The position numbers and the translations under genes were made by a program. A DNA stretch of 40,963 nt from Bacteroides sp. Lineage in GTDB: Bacteria > Bacteroidota > Bacteroidia > Bacteroidales > Muribaculaceae. How positions within the stretch are numbered: the first letter of the stretch is position 1; each line of letters opens with the position of its first letter. The notes under the pieces were generated by a model. That model was not told where the DNA came from. It made no database searches and was given only the letters and a program-made list of their open reading frames with translations. Positions 16,870-26,132 of this stretch are shown here, in pieces. The DNA lies in NCBI GenBank assembly GCA_014801865.1, contig JAAVDH010000008.1, positions 13,579 to 54,541 of the forward strand, written 5' to 3'.

Positions 16870-19800
16870 ATGGCGAGAACGAAGATAAGTAAAGCGGCCA
16901 AGGACTTCAACGTGTCGACGGACACGGTGGTGGAGTTTCTGCGAAAGCATGGCCGAGAGATAGACGCAACTAACCCTAACTTCCGTATTGAGGAGCAGGA
17001 CTACCAGCTTCTCGAACAGAACTTCATGCCTGACCGTAAGGCGAAGGATGAGTCGGCAAAACTCTCATCCGCCCGCCAGAAGGATCGCGAGAAGGAGAAG
17101 GAACGTAAGCCCGAGCCCCAGGCGGCAGAGGCAGCTCCCGCCACCATATCGACCCATCAGAAAATGAAGATAGTAGGTCATATTGACCTTGACTCAAATA
17201 ACCGTCCTGTGGTGCGCAAGCCCGAGCCTGCGGCAGCTCCCAAGTCCGAGCCCGTAAGTAAGCCTGTGGAAAAAACCTCAGAGAAATCCACTGAGAAATC
17301 TACTGAGAAGAAGGTAGAGAAGCCCGCAGAAAAGGCCCCCGTGGCAGCAAAACCCGCTGCGAGCGCTCCTGCGGCTAAAAAGGCCGAGGAAACGAAGCCC
17401 GCAGAGAAGGCCGAGCCCCGTAAGGCGACGCCTGCTCCTGCCGCTGAAAAGCCTGTGGCTGCCACTACGGTTAAAGAGAAATCTGCTATAGAAAACAATA
17501 CAGATAAAAAGCAGGAAGTGACTTCAAAACCTGTAGAAACAGCCAAGACGGAATCCGTAAAGAACGAATCCGCAAAGAATGAAAAGAGCGAACCCGAGGT
17601 ATTTACCGTGGGTGTTCCCTCAGTAGGGCCTAAGATTAATGTCATAGGCAAAATTGACCTTTCGGCCATAAATCAGTCGACACGTCCCAAGAAAAAGAGC
17701 AAGGAGGAGCGTCGTCGCGAACGTATCGACGCGTCGCGCCCCGGAGCTGCCGGTGGAAACGGCCAGAATGCCTCAGGTGCGGCCGGCGGAGCCAACGGTG
17801 ACCGTAAGAAGCGTCGTCGCATCAATGGCAAGGAAAAGGTAGATATCGAACGTACCTCGCAGCAGGGCGGACCCCAGCATGGCGGAGGCGCCAATGGTGG
17901 CGGTGGCAACCGTCGCGGTGGCGGCTCTCAGGGCGGACAGCAGGGCGGCGGCTCACGTCGTAATGACCGCAACAACAAGCAGCGTGCCGCAGCAGCCCAT
18001 ACCGAGGTCAGCGACGAAGATGTACAGAGACAGGTAAAGGAGACCCTGGCCCGTCTCACCTCGAAGGAAAAGGGACAGAAGAAGGGCGCAAAGTGGCGTA
18101 AGGAGAAGCGTGAGGCTTTCCATAGCCGCGAGCGCGAAGCCATGGAACAGGAAGAAGCAGAAAGCAAAGTGCTGAAGCTCACCGAGTTCGTTACGGCTAA
18201 TGACCTTGCCTCAATGATGGATGTGCCTATCAACCAGGTTATCGCTACGTGTATGAATCTGGGTGTGATGGTGTCAATCAATCAGCGTCTTGACGCAGAG
18301 ACTATAAATATCGTAGCCGAGGAATTCGGATTCCGTACGGAGTATGTGTCTGCCGAGGTGGTGGAAGCTATCCAGCAGGAAGCAGACTCAGAGGAGGATC
18401 TTGAAAGCCGTCCGCCGATTGTGACCGTCATGGGTCACGTCGACCATGGTAAGACCTCGCTTCTCGACTATATCCGCAGCGCCAATGTGATAGCCGGTGA
18501 GGCCGGTGGTATCACACAGCATATCGGCGCTTACAATGTGAAGCTTGCCGACGGTCGTCACATTACCTTCCTTGACACTCCCGGTCACGAGGCGTTTACC
18601 GCCATGCGTGCACGTGGTGCGAAGGTGACCGACCTGTGTATTATCATCGTGGCAGCCGACGATAACGTGATGCCGCAGACGGTGGAGGCCATCAACCATG
18701 CTTCGGCAGCCGGGGTGCCCATCGTATTTGCCATCAATAAGATAGATAAGCCCACAGCAAATCCTGACAAAATCAAGGAGGAACTGGCCGCCATGAATTA
18801 CCTCGTAGAGGAGTGGGGCGGTAAGTATCAGAGCCAGGACATCTCGGCCAAGAAGGGTATAGGCGTAGAGGATCTGATGGAGAAGGTACTTCTCGAAGCA
18901 GAGATGCTTGACCTCAAGGCTAACCCCAACCGTAACGCTACGGGCTCTATCATCGAGTCATCGCTCGACAAGGGTCGCGGATATGTGGCCACGGTGCTTG
19001 TGCAGAACGGTACGCTTCATGTGGGCGACACCATTCTCGCCGGTACGCACTACGGTAGAGTGAAGGCGATGTTTAACGAACGTAATCAGCGCATCAAGGA
19101 GGCCGGCCCCGCCACTCCCGCCCTGATACTCGGTCTTAACGGTGCTCCTCAGGCCGGTGATACATTCAATGTGATGGATACCGAGCAGGAAGCCCGCGAG
19201 ATAGCCAACAAGCGTGAGCAGTTGCAGCGCGAGCTCGGCCTGCGCACTTCAAAGCGTCTGACCCTCGAGGATATAGGACGTCGCCGCGCTATCGGCAACT
19301 TCCAGGAACTCAACGTGATAGTAAAGGGCGACGTGGATGGCTCGATCGAAGCGCTCAGCGACTCGCTCATCAAGCTTTCGACCGAGGAAATCAAGGTCAA
19401 TGTGCTGCATAAGGCCGTTGGTGAAATCTCGGAGAGCGATGTGACACTGGCCGCAGCTTCCGACGCTGTAATCATCGGTTTCCAGGTGCGTCCGTCGCTT
19501 GCAGCCCGTCGTTCGGCAGAGCGTGAGGGTGTGGACATACGTCTCTACTCAGTCATCTATCAGGCTATCGAGGAGGTGAAGGATGCTATGGAAGGCATGC
19601 TCGCTCCGGAAATCAAGGAAGAGGTTACCGGTATGGCCGAAGTGCTCCAGACCTACCACATATCGAAGGTGGGTACTATCGCCGGATGTATCGTGCGTGA
19701 AGGTCGCATCAAGCGTGCATGTAAGGTGCGCCTGATACGCGACGGTATCGTGAAGTACACGGGCGAAATCCTTGCTCTGAAGCGTTTCAAGGATGACGTC

Positions 19801-19917
19801 AAGGAGGTAGTGAGCGGCTATGACTGCGGTCTGTCGATCAATAACTACAATGACATACGTGAGGGCGACTTCATCGAGGCCTTTGAGGAGGTGGAAGTGA
19901 AGAAGACTCTCAGCTGA
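16870..19917 (+). CDS. infB: Translation initiation factor IF-2
   Basis: GTPase that places initiator fMet-tRNA on the ribosome. The 1015 residues divide into an IF2_N domain (about 1-60), a long disordered region of K/A/P/E runs (about 65-240), a glycine/arginine/asparagine-rich stretch (about 290-375), a second IF2_N-like domain near 435-500 ([19 protein letters not shown]), the GTPase domain with GHVDHGKT at 522-529, DTPGH near 569 and NKID near 623, then the C-terminal beta-barrel and fMet-tRNA-binding domains ([19 protein letters not shown]). The gene starts 6 bases after nusA. The RGG-like stretch ([19 protein letters not shown]) is longer than in E. coli IF-2. Confidence 0.97.
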   Translation: MARTKISKAAKDFNVSTDTVVEFLRKHGREIDATNPNFRIEEQDYQLLEQNFMPDRKAKDESAKLSSARQKDREKEKERKPEPQAAEAAPATISTHQKMKIVGHIDLDSNNRPVVRKPEPAAAPKSEPVSKPVEKTSEKSTEKSTEKKVEKPAEKAPVAAKPAASAPAAKKAEETKPAEKAEPRKATPAPAAEKPVAATTVKEKSAIENNTDKKQEVTSKPVETAKTESVKNESAKNEKSEPEVFTVGVPSVGPKINVIGKIDLSAINQSTRPKKKSKEERRRERIDASRPGAAGGNGQNASGAAGGANGDRKKRRRINGKEKVDIERTSQQGGPQHGGGANGGGGNRRGGGSQGGQQGGGSRRNDRNNKQRAAAAHTEVSDEDVQRQVKETLARLTSKEKGQKKGAKWRKEKREAFHSREREAMEQEEAESKVLKLTEFVTANDLASMMDVPINQVIATCMNLGVMVSINQRLDAETINIVAEEFGFRTEYVSAEVVEAIQQEADSEEDLESRPPIVTVMGHVDHGKTSLLDYIRSANVIAGEAGGITQHIGAYNVKLADGRHITFLDTPGHEAFTAMRARGAKVTDLCIIIVAADDNVMPQTVEAINHASAAGVPIVFAINKIDKPTANPDKIKEELAAMNYLVEEWGGKYQSQDISAKKGIGVEDLMEKVLLEAEMLDLKANPNRNATGSIIESSLDKGRGYVATVLVQNGTLHVGDTILAGTHYGRVKAMFNERNQRIKEAGPATPALILGLNGAPQAGDTFNVMDTEQEAREIANKREQLQRELGLRTSKRLTLEDIGRRRAIGNFQELNVIVKGDVDGSIEALSDSLIKLSTEEIKVNVLHKAVGEISESDVTLAAASDAVIIGFQVRPSLAARRSAEREGVDIRLYSVIYQAIEEVKDAMEGMLAPEIKEEVTGMAEVLQTYHISKVGTIAGCIVREGRIKRACKVRLIRDGIVKYTGEILALKRFKDDVKEVVSGYDCGLSINNYNDIREGDFIEAFEEVEVKKTLS

Positions 19918-20032
19918 TCCTGCGGGAGAAGTAATACGTCAACAATATTAAAATGAATCTGTGGCGCAGGAAGGTGCGTGGAGCTAACCGCTCCCGGTCA
20001 CTGTCCGGCGCCACTGATATAATAAACACTCT

Positions 20033-20235
20033 CTTAAGAGTATGTTTACTTTTAAATGGTTTTATCACAAATGAAGATTTTGGCGGGATTTTCCAAAGTT
20101 GAAGAGGGAGCGATGCGGGCATCGTGACCGATGAAAACTTTGGAAAAGCACCCAAAAGATTCTTTGTGATGAAATCAAAAATTATCCATACTCTTAAGTA
20201 ATGTAAATTTGGTTTAAAAGTAAACATACTCTAAG
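20033..20235. repeat. Palindromic MITE-like element after infB
   Basis: About 200 bases form one imperfect palindrome. The left end CTTAAGAGTATGTTTACTTT (20033 on) matches the complement of the right end at 20211-20235 except for one extra base. The inner arms also pair: TTATCACAAATGAAGATTTTGG on the left with the segment at 20151-20175 on the right, and TTTTCCAAAGTT (20089-20100) with AACTTTGGAAAA. The centre holds a small GATGC-GG-GCATC palindrome. No transposase frame exists. It contains AAAAGCACCCAAAAGA (20144-20159), nearly identical to AAAAGCGCCTAAAAGA in the repeat at 24992. TAAATTTG at 20204-20211 could act as an outward -7 promoter box. I could not identify a target-site duplication. 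Confidence 0.7.
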
Positions 20236-20353
20236 AAAGCGACAACAAACCTTTCGCACGACAGGGGCGTTATATTATAGTAATCATAAAGGTTTGACTA
20301 TACAACCTTATTTACTGATTACAAACGAACATGTCTAACAAAAACTCCTCATT

Positions 20354-20428
20354 ATGAAAGTTAAAAATGTAGTAAAGAAAGTACTGTCGTGGTACAGTCA
20401 ATCAGCAGCAATGATGTATCACGAATAA
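20354..20428 (+). CDS. Candidate 24-residue basic amphipathic peptide
   Basis: ATG at 20354 opens a 24-codon frame ending TAA at 20426-20428. The peptide begins MKVKNVVKKVLSWY and ends MMYHE; the first half is a basic amphipathic helix. Supporting context: upstream CAAACCTTT (20246-20254) pairs perfectly with AAAGGTTTG (20288-20296), which can instead pair with AACCTT (20304-20309), giving two exclusive hairpins, and a convincing terminator stands at 20573. A possible -7 box lies inside the palindromic element. Nothing is recognised by homology, and a 24-codon frame can arise by chance. The gene-less remainder of 20236-20694 contains only these hairpins. Confidence 0.3.
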   Translation: MKVKNVVKKVLSWYSQSAAMMYHE

Positions 20429-20572
20429 CAGCCGTGTCTCTGAACAAAGGACACAACAGAGTCTTTCCACAGGAATGACAACAGACTTATCCCCCACCAA
20501 CTGAGGTGACACCAAAACACACCATCTTACGGGATAATCTTCACAAACCGAACAAACATTAGAAAACAATCA

Positions 20573-20620
20573 GGCAGTGTGACGCCAATCGTGCGACACA
20601 CCGCCATTATTATTTTTATC
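20573..20620 (+). terminator. Intrinsic terminator of the short transcript (or of the infB operon)
   Basis: GGC, GTGTG and CGC on the left (20573-20585) pair with GCG, CACAC and GCC on the right (20593-20605), with two internal mismatches and a 7-base loop, followed by ATTATTATTTTTAT. It reads on the plus strand. It may end the rimP-nusA-infB transcript after the inserted palindrome, or a separate small RNA. Confidence 0.7.
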
Positions 20621-20636
20621 ATGAGACGGTAGCATT

Positions 20637-20666
20637 GGAGGATACACCAATTTTGGCATATCCTCC
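20637..20666. repeat. Hairpin between convergent transcripts
   Basis: GGAGGATA (20637-20644) pairs with TATCCTCC (20659-20666), and the loop contains CCAA-TT-TTGG. No T run follows on either strand, so a terminator role for the minus-strand gene ending at 20695 is uncertain. Confidence 0.5.
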
Positions 20667-20694
20667 TGATAAGAAAAAAGGGAGGAGGCGATGA

Positions 20695-22362
20695 TTAATC
20701 CTTGTATAAGTAGCGCTTGATTGACTTCTTGGGAGTCTTCTCAAACTCGGTAGGACGAAGCTGAATAGCATCAATCTTTTCGTAAGCGCCCAACAGGGAG
20801 TTAAGCTTGGTACGGGTCTCCTCCATTATGGCGGGCAACATCTCGTTAGTCACTCCGGCAGCATCCATCGACTCATAGTCGGGATACACGAGAGCCACGA
20901 GTCCCTTCCCACGCTCCACCACAAGACTTTCGGCCACGTAAGGCATATTATTGAGCTTTGCCTCTATCTCTTCAGGGTATATATTCTGGCCGCTCGCCGA
21001 AAGTATCATCGTCTTCGAGCGTCCCTTGATGAATATAGTATCATCGAAATCGAGCGTACCCATATCACCTGTGTGGAGCCAGCCGTCTTTATCAAGCACA
21101 GCCTCGGTAGCTTTACGGTTTTTGTAATAACCCTTCATTACATTTTCACCCTTGACACATATCTCGCCGGGAATCCTTTGCTGGTCAGGACTAAGCACCT
21201 TGACATGCATTATCCCCTTGAGCACACGCCCGGAGGATGTCGGAATAAATTCCTTCCAATCTGTATAGCTTATCAGGGGACCACATTCAGTCATGCCATA
21301 CCCGACTGTAAACGGAAACCTTATCTTATACAGAAATGCCTCGACTTCGGGATTAAGCGGAGCACCGCCTACGATAACCTCATAAAACTCCCCGCCGAAG
21401 GCCTCTACAAGCTTCTGACGTATACGAGCGTAAACGCCTTTGTTCAGCAGCGGTATACGCATAAGCCGGCGCATTGACGGCTTGGAGATAACGGGAAGCA
21501 ACTGTTTGCGGTATATCTTCTCAAGAATGAGGGGCACCACAAGCACTAAATTAGGCTTCACCTCGGAGAGGGCTTTCAATAGCAACTTGGGAGTAGGGAG
21601 CTTACTGAAGAGAGTCACATGTGTACCGGCAGCCAGAGGCACAAGCATATCAAAAGCACACCCATAGGCATGAGCCAGAGGGAGGAAAGCAAGTGCACGC
21701 GACCCACGGTAGTGGAGCTTGGAGCGAAGTCCGAACACCACATTACCACACAAGTTATTATAGGTAAGCATCACACCCTTGGAAAATCCTGTAGTGCCTG
21801 AGGTGTAATTAATCTCTGCCACATCATCAGGCCGTACACGCGGATACTCCACGTCGGCAGGAGTGAATCCCGAAGGATATTTCTTGCGGAACTTCTTTGA
21901 CACATTTGCCAGAGCCTTCTCGGCGCGTCCGCTGTTGGCAGGATGCTCGGCAAGCAATTCGGCATCGTCAAGCGACATGATTACCCTGACATTGTCCATG
22001 GCCTCGTGATCGAAATTCTCCCACGTCGACTTCTGGAGAAACAGCATCACAGAGTCAGAGTGATGGATAATATGCTGTGCGTCCTGAGGATTGAAGTCGG
22101 CAAGTATAGGCACTATCACAGCTCCATAAGTAATGGCAGCGAAGTAAATGGTTACCCACGACATGGTATTCTTACCGATGACAGCTATCTTGTCGCCGCG
22201 CTTTACTCCACACTCCTCGAAAAACACATGGGTGCGGGCTATGCGTCGTGCAAAATCGGCATAAGTCATCGTATCGCCCGTTGTATAATCGGTCAGCGCC
22301 GGCAGATTCCAGTTATCTCGGAAACTCGCAGCATATATGTCAAGAAGATTTTCGCGTAGCAT
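20695..22362 (-). CDS. Long-chain fatty acid-CoA ligase family protein (AMP-binding)
   Basis: Predicted ATP-dependent acyl-CoA (or acyl-adenylate) synthetase. The 555-residue protein carries the ANL superfamily motifs: P-loop-like INYTSGTTGFSKGVMLTYNN at about 185-205, 'GYGMTECGPLISY' in the middle, 'DGWLHTGDMGTLD' and 'KGRSKTMILSASGQNIYPEE' at the domain hinge, and the C-terminal catalytic lysine region TEFEKTPKKSIKRYLY. The N-terminus MLRENLLDIYAASFRDNWNL is plausible and starts 154 bases downstream of the tRNA terminator region. Substrate chain length is not readable. No signal peptide or membrane segment. Probably monocistronic; I see no confident promoter. Confidence 0.9.
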   Translation of the reverse strand: MLRENLLDIYAASFRDNWNLPALTDYTTGDTMTYADFARRIARTHVFFEECGVKRGDKIAVIGKNTMSWVTIYFAAITYGAVIVPILADFNPQDAQHIIHHSDSVMLFLQKSTWENFDHEAMDNVRVIMSLDDAELLAEHPANSGRAEKALANVSKKFRKKYPSGFTPADVEYPRVRPDDVAEINYTSGTTGFSKGVMLTYNNLCGNVVFGLRSKLHYRGSRALAFLPLAHAYGCAFDMLVPLAAGTHVTLFSKLPTPKLLLKALSEVKPNLVLVVPLILEKIYRKQLLPVISKPSMRRLMRIPLLNKGVYARIRQKLVEAFGGEFYEVIVGGAPLNPEVEAFLYKIRFPFTVGYGMTECGPLISYTDWKEFIPTSSGRVLKGIMHVKVLSPDQQRIPGEICVKGENVMKGYYKNRKATEAVLDKDGWLHTGDMGTLDFDDTIFIKGRSKTMILSASGQNIYPEEIEAKLNNMPYVAESLVVERGKGLVALVYPDYESMDAAGVTNEMLPAIMEETRTKLNSLLGAYEKIDAIQLRPTEFEKTPKKSIKRYLYKD

Positions 22363-22480
22363 ATCTCATCATTTTCTAATCCACAATATATAACACCATT
22401 ACGACACGCTTGGTTCCGCCGATGATGCATCCGGCACCGTAATAGCACATAGTTGCAGAATATAATATATAGTAAACAAA

Positions 22481-22515
22481 AAAGCAATGCCTCGATTGAA
22501 GCATTGCTTTCTGTT
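22481..22515 (-). terminator. Terminator of the initiator tRNA gene
   Basis: AAAGCAATGC (22481-22490) pairs with GCATTGCTTT (22501-22510). On the minus strand the hairpin starts 7 bases after the tRNA CCA end and runs into TTTTTTG, a standard terminator. Confidence 0.85.
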
Positions 22516-22516
22516 T

Positions 22517-22591
<75 letters not shown>

Positions 22592-22605
22592 GTGTTTTGA
22601 CAGTG

Positions 22606-22637
22606 CAAAGGTAGGCACTTTGGCTGATACCACCAAA
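22606..22637 (-). promoter_or_regulatory. Promoter of the initiator tRNA gene (TTTG, 20 bases, TACCTTTG)
   Basis: On the minus strand TTTG (22637-22634) and TACCTTTG (22613-22606) are separated by exactly 20 bases, a full match to the Bacteroidetes consensus. Predicted transcription start near 22599, 8 bases ahead of the mature tRNA. Confidence 0.85.
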
Positions 22638-22716
22638 TATTTGAGCCCTTATTTTGCGTTAAAATATGTTTCACAGCTATCTTACAGGCCAATAAATACC
22701 GTCGCCCACCGGTTAC

Positions 22717-22748
22717 TTGGCTTGTTTCAGAATAAATCGCTATCTTTG
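22717..22748 (+). promoter_or_regulatory. Promoter of the prolyl oligopeptidase gene (TTG, 21 bases, TATCTTTG)
   Basis: TTG at 22717-22719 and TATCTTTG at 22741-22748. Start of transcription near 22755, leader of about 26 bases before the ATG at 22781. It is divergent from the tRNA promoter about 80 bases away. Confidence 0.7.
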
Positions 22749-22780
22749 CCGTATATAATATATACTCATTTACGTAAGTT

Positions 22781-24934
22781 ATGAACCGCATCATCACTCA
22801 TGCAATAATGCCATCCATGATAGCCGCAATGACGTGTGCCATCAGTTCATGCAGCGGGACTCAGCAGATAAGCTACCCCGAAGCGCCGAAGGACACCACT
22901 GTAGTAGACAATTACTTTGGAATCAACGTAGCCGACCCCTACCGTCCGCTCGAAAACGATACTGCCGCAGCCACCCTCAAATGGGTGGAGGAGGAGAATG
23001 CCGTAACCGAAGCATACCTGTCGCGCATACCCTTCCGTGACTCGATACGCAAGCGCCTCACTCAGCTCAACAATTATAAGAAGAGCGGACTGCCCTCAAA
23101 AGAAAAGGACGGAAAGTACTACTTCTACGAAAACGACGGACTTAAAAACCAGTCTGTACTCTACCGCTCGGAGACAGTCGACGGTCCGGCAGAAGTGTTC
23201 CTTGACCCCAACGAATTGTCAGAGGACGGCACTGTGGCCCTGACCGGCGTATACTTCTCAGGCGACGGTAAGTATGCCGCCTACACCGTGAGCCGCAACG
23301 GTTCGGACTGGAGTGAAATCTACGTCATGGATACCCGTACCAAGGAACTCCTTCCCGACCATATCGAATGGGCCAAGTTCACTGATGCCTCATGGGCCGG
23401 CGACGGATTCTACTACAGTGCCTATCCCCGCCCAGAAGCAGGCAAGGAATTCAGCAACGCAAACGAAAATCACCAGATATATTACCACAAGCTCGGCGAC
23501 ACCGCTCCTGACCGCCTTGTATATGAAGATCCCGCCCATCCCCTGCACTTCCACACTGCATGGGTGCCCGATACCGAGGACTACCTCTTTGTATTCGGCG
23601 GAGGTGAAGGCACCGGCGAATCGCTCATGTACAAGTCACTGAAGTCTCCCTCAGCCGGTTGGACCGTAATCGAATCCTCACAGAACTACAATATCAATCC
23701 CGTTGATGTAGTTGACGGTAAGCTCTACTTCACAACCACAAAGGATGCTGCCAACCGTCGACTGATAGAGGTAGACCTCAACCGTCCCGGACAAAAAGAG
23801 TGGAAGACCCTCGTGGCCGAAGACTCTACCGCAGTGCTCGAAGGCGCACAGATGGCCGGTAAGGACAAGATGCTCCTCACCTACCTCAAGGATGCCGTGA
23901 ACCATCTTGAAGTCGTGTCACGCGCCGACGGATCCAAACTCAGCGAAATTAAGCTACCCTCTCTCGGCACAGTAAGAACTGTGAGCGACAAGAATGATGA
24001 TGAAGTATTCTATGCCTTCACCTCATTTACCTACCCCACAGCCATCTACTCATACGACATCAAGACCGGTGAGAGCAAATTCCTCAAATCACCCGAAATC
24101 GAAGATATCAACCTTGACGACTACGTGACCGAACAGGTGTTCTACACCTCTAAGGACGGCACAAAGGTGCCCATGTTCCTCACCTACAAGAAAGGTCTTG
24201 AGAAGAACGGCAAGAACCCTGTATATCTCTACGGTTACGGTGGCTTCAACGTACCCCTGCCCCCCGGATTCTCTGCCAACCGTCTGCTCTGGCTTGAGAA
24301 TGGCGGTATTTACGCGCAGGCCAACCTCCGCGGTGGCTCGGAATACGGCGAGAAGTGGCATGAAGCCGGCACCAAGCAGAACAAGCTCAATGTGTTCAAC
24401 GACTTCATTTCTGCTGCCGAATACATGATTGACCAAAACTGGACTTCGCCCGACTATCTTACCATTGAGGGCGGCAGCAACGGAGGTCTTCTTGTAGGTG
24501 CTACTGTAAACATGCGCCCCGACCTCTTCAAGGTAGCCATACCCCGAGTAGGTGTCATGGACATGATGCGCTACCACCTCTTTACTATCGGCTGGAACTG
24601 GGCCTCAGACTACGGCACCAGTGCTGACTCTAAGGAGATGGCCGAGTATCTGCTCAACTACTCTCCCGTTCACACCATCAAGAATGACGGTACTCCCTAC
24701 CCTGCTATCCTCGTTACCACGGCAGACCATGACGACCGTGTAGTACCCGCTCACTCATTCAAATATGCGGCTGCTCTGCAGGCTGCGGATACAGGCGATG
24801 CTCCCAAGCTGATACGTATCGACAGCAAGGCTGGTCACGGCGGTGGCAAGCCCATATCGAAGGTGATTGACGAGTATACCGACCTCTACTCATTCATCTT
24901 CTACAATCTGGGTATCACACCTGATAAGAAATAA
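22781..24934 (+). CDS. Prolyl oligopeptidase (S9A) lipoprotein
   Basis: Serine peptidase predicted to cleave short proline-containing peptides, anchored outside the cytoplasm. MNRIITHAIMPSMIAAMTCAISSC is a lipoprotein signal with Cys24. The N-terminal beta-propeller covers about residues 90-450 (for example 'VFLDPNELSEDGTVALTGVYFSGDGKYAAY' broken across two blades). The alpha/beta-hydrolase domain carries GGSNGG with the nucleophile Ser near 566, the acid in DHDDRVVP near 650 and His in KAGHGGG near 686. The length of 717 residues is typical for S9A. The block NGGIYAQANLRGGSEYGEKW is the family signature near the active site. The gene is followed closely by a palindromic repeat (24947) and a terminator. 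Confidence 0.95.
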   Translation: MNRIITHAIMPSMIAAMTCAISSCSGTQQISYPEAPKDTTVVDNYFGINVADPYRPLENDTAAATLKWVEEENAVTEAYLSRIPFRDSIRKRLTQLNNYKKSGLPSKEKDGKYYFYENDGLKNQSVLYRSETVDGPAEVFLDPNELSEDGTVALTGVYFSGDGKYAAYTVSRNGSDWSEIYVMDTRTKELLPDHIEWAKFTDASWAGDGFYYSAYPRPEAGKEFSNANENHQIYYHKLGDTAPDRLVYEDPAHPLHFHTAWVPDTEDYLFVFGGGEGTGESLMYKSLKSPSAGWTVIESSQNYNINPVDVVDGKLYFTTTKDAANRRLIEVDLNRPGQKEWKTLVAEDSTAVLEGAQMAGKDKMLLTYLKDAVNHLEVVSRADGSKLSEIKLPSLGTVRTVSDKNDDEVFYAFTSFTYPTAIYSYDIKTGESKFLKSPEIEDINLDDYVTEQVFYTSKDGTKVPMFLTYKKGLEKNGKNPVYLYGYGGFNVPLPPGFSANRLLWLENGGIYAQANLRGGSEYGEKWHEAGTKQNKLNVFNDFISAAEYMIDQNWTSPDYLTIEGGSNGGLLVGATVNMRPDLFKVAIPRVGVMDMMRYHLFTIGWNWASDYGTSADSKEMAEYLLNYSPVHTIKNDGTPYPAILVTTADHDDRVVPAHSFKYAAALQAADTGDAPKLIRIDSKAGHGGGKPISKVIDEYTDLYSFIFYNLGITPDKK

Positions 24935-24946
24935 AAGAAAATATCG

Positions 24947-25020
24947 TAAGTAAGTCGAAAAAAATTATTTTATACTATCCTCGAGAGAATAAAAAGCGCC
25001 TAAAAGACGCCGAAGATAGT
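24947..25020. repeat. Palindromic repeat, copy 1 (ACTATC...GATAGT family)
   Basis: The 41 bases from 24947 (TAAGTAAGTCG..., through TTATTTTATACTATC, to CGAGAG) match 40845-40884 with about three differences. ACTATCCTCG (24974-24983) is inverted against CGAAGATAGT (25011-25020), so the unit ends in a stem. The core AAAAGCGCCTAAAAGA (24992-25007) resembles the palindromic element at 20144. Compared with copy 2 the centre is much shorter, as if internally deleted. It starts 12 bases after the prolyl oligopeptidase stop. The rest of 24935-25128 holds only the terminator at 25081. Confidence 0.75.
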
Positions 25021-25080
25021 TAAATGGCTCATTTGGTAATACATTAATTTTTTAAGAATTACTTATTAATCATTACTCAC

Positions 25081-25119
25081 TGAGGCTGTGCCACATATCG
25101 ACAGGCGCAGCCTCATTTC
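25081..25119 (+). terminator. Terminator directly ahead of the BamE-like gene
   Basis: TGAGGCTGTGCC (25081-25092) pairs with GGCGCAGCCTCA (25104-25115) with one G-U, followed by TTTCATAAATTT. It ends the prolyl oligopeptidase transcript but stands only 13 bases before the next ATG. Confidence 0.75.
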
Positions 25120-25128
25120 ATAAATTTA

Positions 25129-26100
25129 ATGAAATTATCCCACATTCTCTCCCATACGCTTCTGTGCCTTGGTGTAGCCTCAATGTGTGCCGCCACATTA
25201 TCGGGTTGCTTCACGGGCATAGAGAGCACCCCCAAGATTACAGCCGGCGATGTAAGGAAGGAGAAAGTGACCGTCACTGACGAACAACTATTCATGAAGG
25301 ACGTCGACCGTCAGCCACTCTCACAATGGAAGCCCGGGAAGCAATTTTTCGTGACCGATGATAAGATAGCGTTGCTATTCGGCCCCGAAGCGGCAGGTAT
25401 ATCTTCGCTCAAGGGTAAGATAGTCACATTTGCAAGTGTAACCGACGTCACCTCACTCACCGGCGACAAAGTGGCATCATTCACATTTCTTACCCCCCAA
25501 GGAGATCCGCTCAACTACCGGACTACACACTCCATCAACGACTGGATGAATATGCCGGCTGTAGATATACCCTTTACAATAGAAATGAGCGTAGTAGAGC
25601 AAGTGCACGACATGATGCTTCATCAGCCATACTACATAATCACTTCCCAGAGGTATGACACGGCAGACAATGCACGACGAGGCAGAAGATTCGTCAAAGT
25701 CATCGTTGACAATCTAGAACCAGGAAACACTGATTATCCGATACGCCTAACGCTGCATGAGGATGAAGATAGAGCCGAAGATAACAAGGCATCGACGGAG
25801 TCTTTCAATCTGTTTATGTCTGTAGGGTCAGGACTTTCCGCCCCGCGCGACTTCTCAAGTCTTTTCTCATTCACCGACCCTCGCCGTCGCCACCCCCTGA
25901 TTACCGATGCTGTATGGAGCAATATCATCAATGGCAAGGTAAGCGAAGGTATGACGCGTGATGAATGCCGTTTGGCTCTCGGATCACCGGCCTCTATCGA
26001 CCGTCGACCCGGCTATAGCTATATGCGCGAGATATGGACTTACGAGAACGGTATATACCTCATGTTTGAGGATGGGCTGCTTATCTCATTCCGACGCTGA
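25129..26100 (+). CDS. Lipoprotein with BamE/SmpA-like C-terminal domain
   Basis: A 323-residue predicted lipoprotein: signal peptide MKLSHILSHTLLCLGVASMC then AATLSGC with lipidated Cys27. The large middle (about 30-265) is not recognised. The last 55 residues, NGKVSEGMTRDECRLALGSP then the PGYSYMREIWTYENGIYLMF segment, match the BamE/SmpA/OmlA fold pattern 'i..GmtkeeV...lG.P......eiW.Y..g..l.F..g.l'. Whether it takes part in outer-membrane assembly is unknown; the domain also occurs in unrelated lipoproteins. The start at 25129 lies immediately after the terminator hairpin and I find no TAnnTTTG box between, so its promoter is unclear. It precedes the hydrolase gene by 32 bases. Confidence 0.75.
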   Translation: MKLSHILSHTLLCLGVASMCAATLSGCFTGIESTPKITAGDVRKEKVTVTDEQLFMKDVDRQPLSQWKPGKQFFVTDDKIALLFGPEAAGISSLKGKIVTFASVTDVTSLTGDKVASFTFLTPQGDPLNYRTTHSINDWMNMPAVDIPFTIEMSVVEQVHDMMLHQPYYIITSQRYDTADNARRGRRFVKVIVDNLEPGNTDYPIRLTLHEDEDRAEDNKASTESFNLFMSVGSGLSAPRDFSSLFSFTDPRRRHPLITDAVWSNIINGKVSEGMTRDECRLALGSPASIDRRPGYSYMREIWTYENGIYLMFEDGLLISFRR

Positions 26101-26132
26101 CATCTTCACCCTAACGACAAAATCGAAAAGAA

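Noticed and set aside
17178-17669. Long minus-strand ORFs opposite infB
   Set aside because: They are low-complexity shadows (Ala/Ser/Phe-rich) of the K/A/P/E-rich IF-2 linker, which lacks stop codons in the reverse frame because of its composition.
19953-20103. A 50-codon plus-strand ORF starting MNLWRRKVRG after infB
   Set aside because: It runs from intergenic sequence into the palindromic element and ends within it; no start signal or conserved feature supports it.
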